A stretch of 64,000 bases of DNA, from positions 29,108,484-29,172,483 of the forward strand of contig NC_088307.1 of NCBI RefSeq assembly GCF_032854445.1, written 5' to 3'. Below the pieces are notes generated by a model. It was not told the origin of the DNA and made no database searches. It was given only the letters and a program-made list of their open reading frames with translations. The DNA is from Liolophura sinensis. Its lineage: Eukaryota > Mollusca > Polyplacophora > Chitonida > Chitonidae. Shown one piece after another: positions 60,573 to 64,000 of this stretch. The stretch's first letter is position 1. Each line of letters starts with the position of its first letter. A program made the position numbers and the translations under genes.

Positions 60573-61739
60573 TAGTTTACTGCAGACCAAAGACAAATAA
60601 AGGGAATAAGCATCACTAGAATACTAAGTAATCAGGCGATTTGCTTTACTGGCTAAAAACGACTGTGTACAAGTGTACAGGATGTAGTGGCAAAAACGCA
60701 CATCCACATAAGAGCACAAGAGTACACAAAGTATGCACCATTGATACACTTATCATTGTGGATGTGCAAATTTGTACAGAGTCATTTCCGTAGAGTACGC
60801 ATTGAATAAAGCGTTGCTAAGACAGTGTAACAGCACTGTGTTATTATTTATAAACACGCTGCTTCGCAAGTGTATCAGAAACAATAGTTATCTTTGATGT
60901 ATAGGAGATAGAGGTGTGTAGGAGATCGTAAATGTTGATAATAAAGTGTAGTTTTCTGTTTCTGCTAACATATACGTATGCTTTCTTTTACATTTAATAG
61001 CCAGTTTTTTAACACAGGCCATTGAAACGAATTTGCAGTATATTATATTGTGTTATATCTAATTATTTTCTTATCTGTAAATTCTACAGTTAATGGAAAA
61101 AATTTATCACCACATTTGGGAAAAGCCATGTACTATATACACTGGATTTGAATGAACTGTATCTTTTAATTGTTATTCATTTTGACTTTTATCCAACTTA
61201 CCCGAGCACATTGCGTGAGATAATTTCACCACACACACACAGAGGACAGACGAATAAGTAATCTTCCCATACACATTAGCTCGCGCGTGGTGAAATCTAC
61301 ATATTCCGTGTAAACTCACAATTCTCGCAATAAAACCCATCTCGCAAAATCCCATGGCTCTCTCGAGATTTCAGCAAAATTCAGACAGAAGAAGAATAAA
61401 GCATAAGACTAACACGACAAACAACAGAAAACACGTTTCTTCTCCAGCTGATAGCTTAAGATAGTGCATATAATTCAGACGAAAATACCTCCGCTTTTTC
61501 TCCGTTATCGAGATGTAAATTACGGATGACTACGTATTTGTTCAGCATAGGTTTTTCTGCCAGTTGTCATTGATTCTCCTGTCCGGAGGTCACAAACGTC
61601 AAGTATGCAGAACTAAAGTCTTTCCCTATTTATAGCAATTTCACGTAACAATGCCAGGAGTATGCAAAAATTTACTTATCTGTCTGATTGTTGTTCGATG
61701 TCGTGCTCAAGAATTTGTCAATGATAGTGGTTAGGTTTG

Positions 61740-62215
61740 TCAGTGGAGAAAACTTGAGTGCCTGGAGTAAACTGGAGTGTCTGGAAAAGCCGGAGTGCCT
61801 GGTGTAAACCGAAGTGCCTGGGGCAAACCGGAGTGCCTGGAGTAAACCGGAGTTCCTGGAGTAAACCGGAGTGCCTGGAAAACCGGAGCGCCTAGAGTAA
61901 ACAGGAGTGCCTGGAGTAAACCGGGGTGTCTGAAAAAAAAACGGGGTGACCGAAGTAAACAGACGTGTGGGGAGTAAACCGGAGTGTCCAGAATACACCG
62001 GAGTGCCTAGGGTAAACCGGAGTGCCTGGAGAAAACCGGAGTACCCGGAAAAAAACTGGTGTGGTTCGAAGTGAACCGAAGTGCCTGGGGTAAACCGAGG
62101 GCTTGGGATAAACCGGAGTGCCTGGGGAAACCTGGAATGTCTGGAGTAAACCGGAGTGCCCGGAATAAACCTGAGTGCCCGCAGAAAACCTGAGTGCCTG
62201 GAGTAAACCACAGTC
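61740..62215. repeat. About 19-bp tandem array
   Basis: About 25 copies of GTAAACCGGAGTGCCTGGA with small indels. Confidence 0.92.
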
Positions 62216-62699
62216 CTGGCTAAAATCTGACTTAAAATCATAGCCGAGCCCGCGAGAGCTGGATTCGAACACACGACTTCGCAAATGAATGGCCTTTCAT
62301 GTTAGTGCAAGAGCTTTCACAGCCTGAAGACTGTAGAGAACCCGGCGAGCACCACGCTGGTAAAGGATTAACCCCAGCTCAACCCACCAACTTCATCTCG
62401 GTGATCAGTTGGCCGTATGCAAGTTATTTGGACTCTTTTTAAATGTTCGGCCCCTAGATTGAAAAGGTCGAGAGAAACATAAATTCTTGAATGCGGCGTT
62501 AATAGCATTAGTCAAATAAATAAATATATTAAATATGGTACCCTTCAAGAATCTATGTAATTCAACGTACATGCATCCATTCTCGTTTGTTTAACTTAAA
62601 ACTGCAAACTGCCGACGACAAAAAAGAACACACAGCGAGCATAACTGTTTTATCAGTACAAATGGACGAGGGGACGGTCCCAACAAGAGATTTGCTGCT

Positions 62700-62984
62700 A
62701 AATTTGATTGATTGATTTATTTATTTATTTGATTGGTGTTTTACGTCGTACTCAGAATATTTCACTTATACGACGGCGGCCAGCATTATAGTGGGAGGAA
62801 ACCAGGCAGAATCCAGGTGAAACCCATGACTATGCGCAGGTTGCTGCAAGACCTTCCCACGTACTGTCGGAGTGGAAGCCACCATGAGTTGGACTTGAAC
62901 TCACAGCGACAGCTTTGGTGTTAGAGACTCCTGGGTCATTACGCTGCGCTATCGCGCCAACCAACTGAGCCACGGAGGCCCCGC
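62700..62984 (-). mobile_element. SINE family 1, full length reference copy
   Basis: The most complete minus-strand copy: TGATTGGTGTTTTACGTCGT, ACGACGGCGGCCAGCATTAT, CAGGTTGCTGCAAGACCTTC, GGACTTGAACTCACAGCGAC, GCGCTATCGCGCCAACCAAC and TGAGCCACGGAGGCCCC. A tail scrap of the opposite orientation lies at 62487-62530. Confidence 0.9.
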
Positions 62985-64000
62985 TAAATTTGATGGTTGA
63001 CTTTTACCTGTGTACAACATTCTAAACAGGCCTGCGTCTGTATTGTTTGGATCAAATCAAGTTTGTTAGTTTTTACCGTCCGTTACCACGTTTGTATTTT
63101 ATTCGCTTTCTATTATTATTCTTTTTGTTAGTATTCCCTGTAACACATCCAGTATGGGTCAGAAAAAACAACGACAAAATGACGAAGTATAATTCGGGTG
63201 TGGGTTGCTGCTTTTTATTATGTAACTCTTCGTAACGTAACACTACAACTATTGTGTGTTATTATACTTAATATATGAATAATTCCATAATTTGAGTCAC
63301 GGATTATTCATATCGGATTTGTAACACCTGTATTGGCAAAGGCTGACATAACGGACAACAAAAAGAAATGTTTTGACATCTGTTCAAATGTCACATCGTT
63401 TTTTGGGATTCAGATATCACGTACGCTGATTTAAATAGCCTCACACAGCTAGCGTTAAACGTCGAGCATGTTACATTATTTTGAAGTACAATGGGGCAGT
63501 GAAATCGTGTCGAGACAAATGAACATAGCTGTGTTTCTGTTATGGCTTGGCAAAGTTAAACACACGGAAAAGTGACATCGCTCGACAGTGGAGCGGAAGT
63601 AGAAAGAAAAGCCTGTAAAATTGACGTTGGGACTAAATGAGCTAATATTTGCGCGTGTGTTGCCTGAGGCTCCCTGCGTAGAGGCCTTCACCTTTCACCC
63701 CCAGTTACATTTGGGTCAAGAAACTCCTCTTCCTTTCCCTTTTCACGTATGGTGGACTCTAGGCTGGGTGCATGTGGCTGTCATGGATGAATGCACCGAA
63801 ACAGTCATGGAGGAAAGACAGGAAAAGGAGACAAAATGCAACCGTAAGTTAGTCAAATGCCTGCAAACCTCAGACTAATGCATGCAGTTTTGAAGCCCCG
63901 TTTGAGTATCAATGAAGCGGCGAAGCTGCTGGAACGTGTACACAAGCACTCAGCCCCTTTAGCTATAAATACTAACCAGGCCACGACATCTGACAATACT

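Larger units (their letters stand above)
59002..64000. other. Region upstream of the MFS gene, no gene recognised
   Basis: It contains the 35-bp and 19-bp arrays, a MITE-like element and a full SINE. The MFS promoter should lie near 59002-59200, where AGCCAATAAA (59181) gives a CCAAT-like box. The last 700 bp have an open plus-strand frame with no recognisable domain. Confidence 0.45.

Noticed and set aside
62700-62984. tRNA gene candidates in SINE heads
   Set aside because: A-box and B-box-like parts are present but the cloverleaf is diverged and attached to a SINE body; no free-standing tRNA was seen.
63621-63878. Plus-strand 85-codon frame near the right edge
   Set aside because: No recognisable domain or splice context; the composition resembles non-coding DNA.

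Overview
The window looks like nuclear DNA of a marine invertebrate, most likely a mollusc. This is inferred from split genes with GT-AG introns, AT-rich intergenic DNA, many tandem repeats, and more than twenty copies of a tRNA-derived SINE whose tail reads TTTTACGCCGTACTCAAGAA or its complement. I know that tail, and a second SINE family seen here, from mollusc genomes, but I could not search a database. No retrotransposon or virus open reading frame is recognisable.

Layout. (1) 0.36-10.8 kb, minus strand: eleven exons of a scavenger-receptor cysteine-rich (SRCR) protein, making five full group A domains and the first half of a sixth. It is open at the left edge and its 5' exon was not found. 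(2) 16.4-17.1 kb (minus) and 22.2-22.8 kb (plus): two single-coding-exon GNAT acetyltransferases of 217 residues, head to head and about 72% identical, with the same 29-nt leader behind a 5' UTR splice acceptor. (3) 31.66-46.70 kb, minus: a complete ten-exon mitochondrial sulfide:quinone oxidoreductase gene (SQOR), with all exon phases reconstructed. (4) 53.70-59.00 kb, minus: a three-exon, twelve-helix major facilitator transporter. The rest is SINEs, MITE-like elements and about thirty tandem arrays.

The most unusual signal is in SQOR. Two of its introns are filled by satellites whose unit is a copy of the exon-intron junction itself. In intron 2 a 40-bp unit, repeated roughly 85 times, carries the exon 2 end and its GTGAGT donor. 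In intron 9 a 65-bp unit, repeated about 29 times, carries the last 38 coding bases of exon 9, its GTAAGT donor and 27 intron bases. The true donor is the first of dozens of near-identical donors. A third array, in intron 7, repeats an acceptor-like TTGTTTTCAG. The same gene carries five single-base frame breaks in four exons, one next to the codon for a catalytic cysteine. These are either consensus errors in a repeat-rich region or early decay.

The genes do not form an obvious pathway. SRCR proteins usually act in recognition at the cell surface or in secretions, GNATs acetylate small amines, SQOR detoxifies sulfide in mitochondria, and the transporter's substrate is unknown. All coordinates and phases were worked out by eye from splice motifs and homology.
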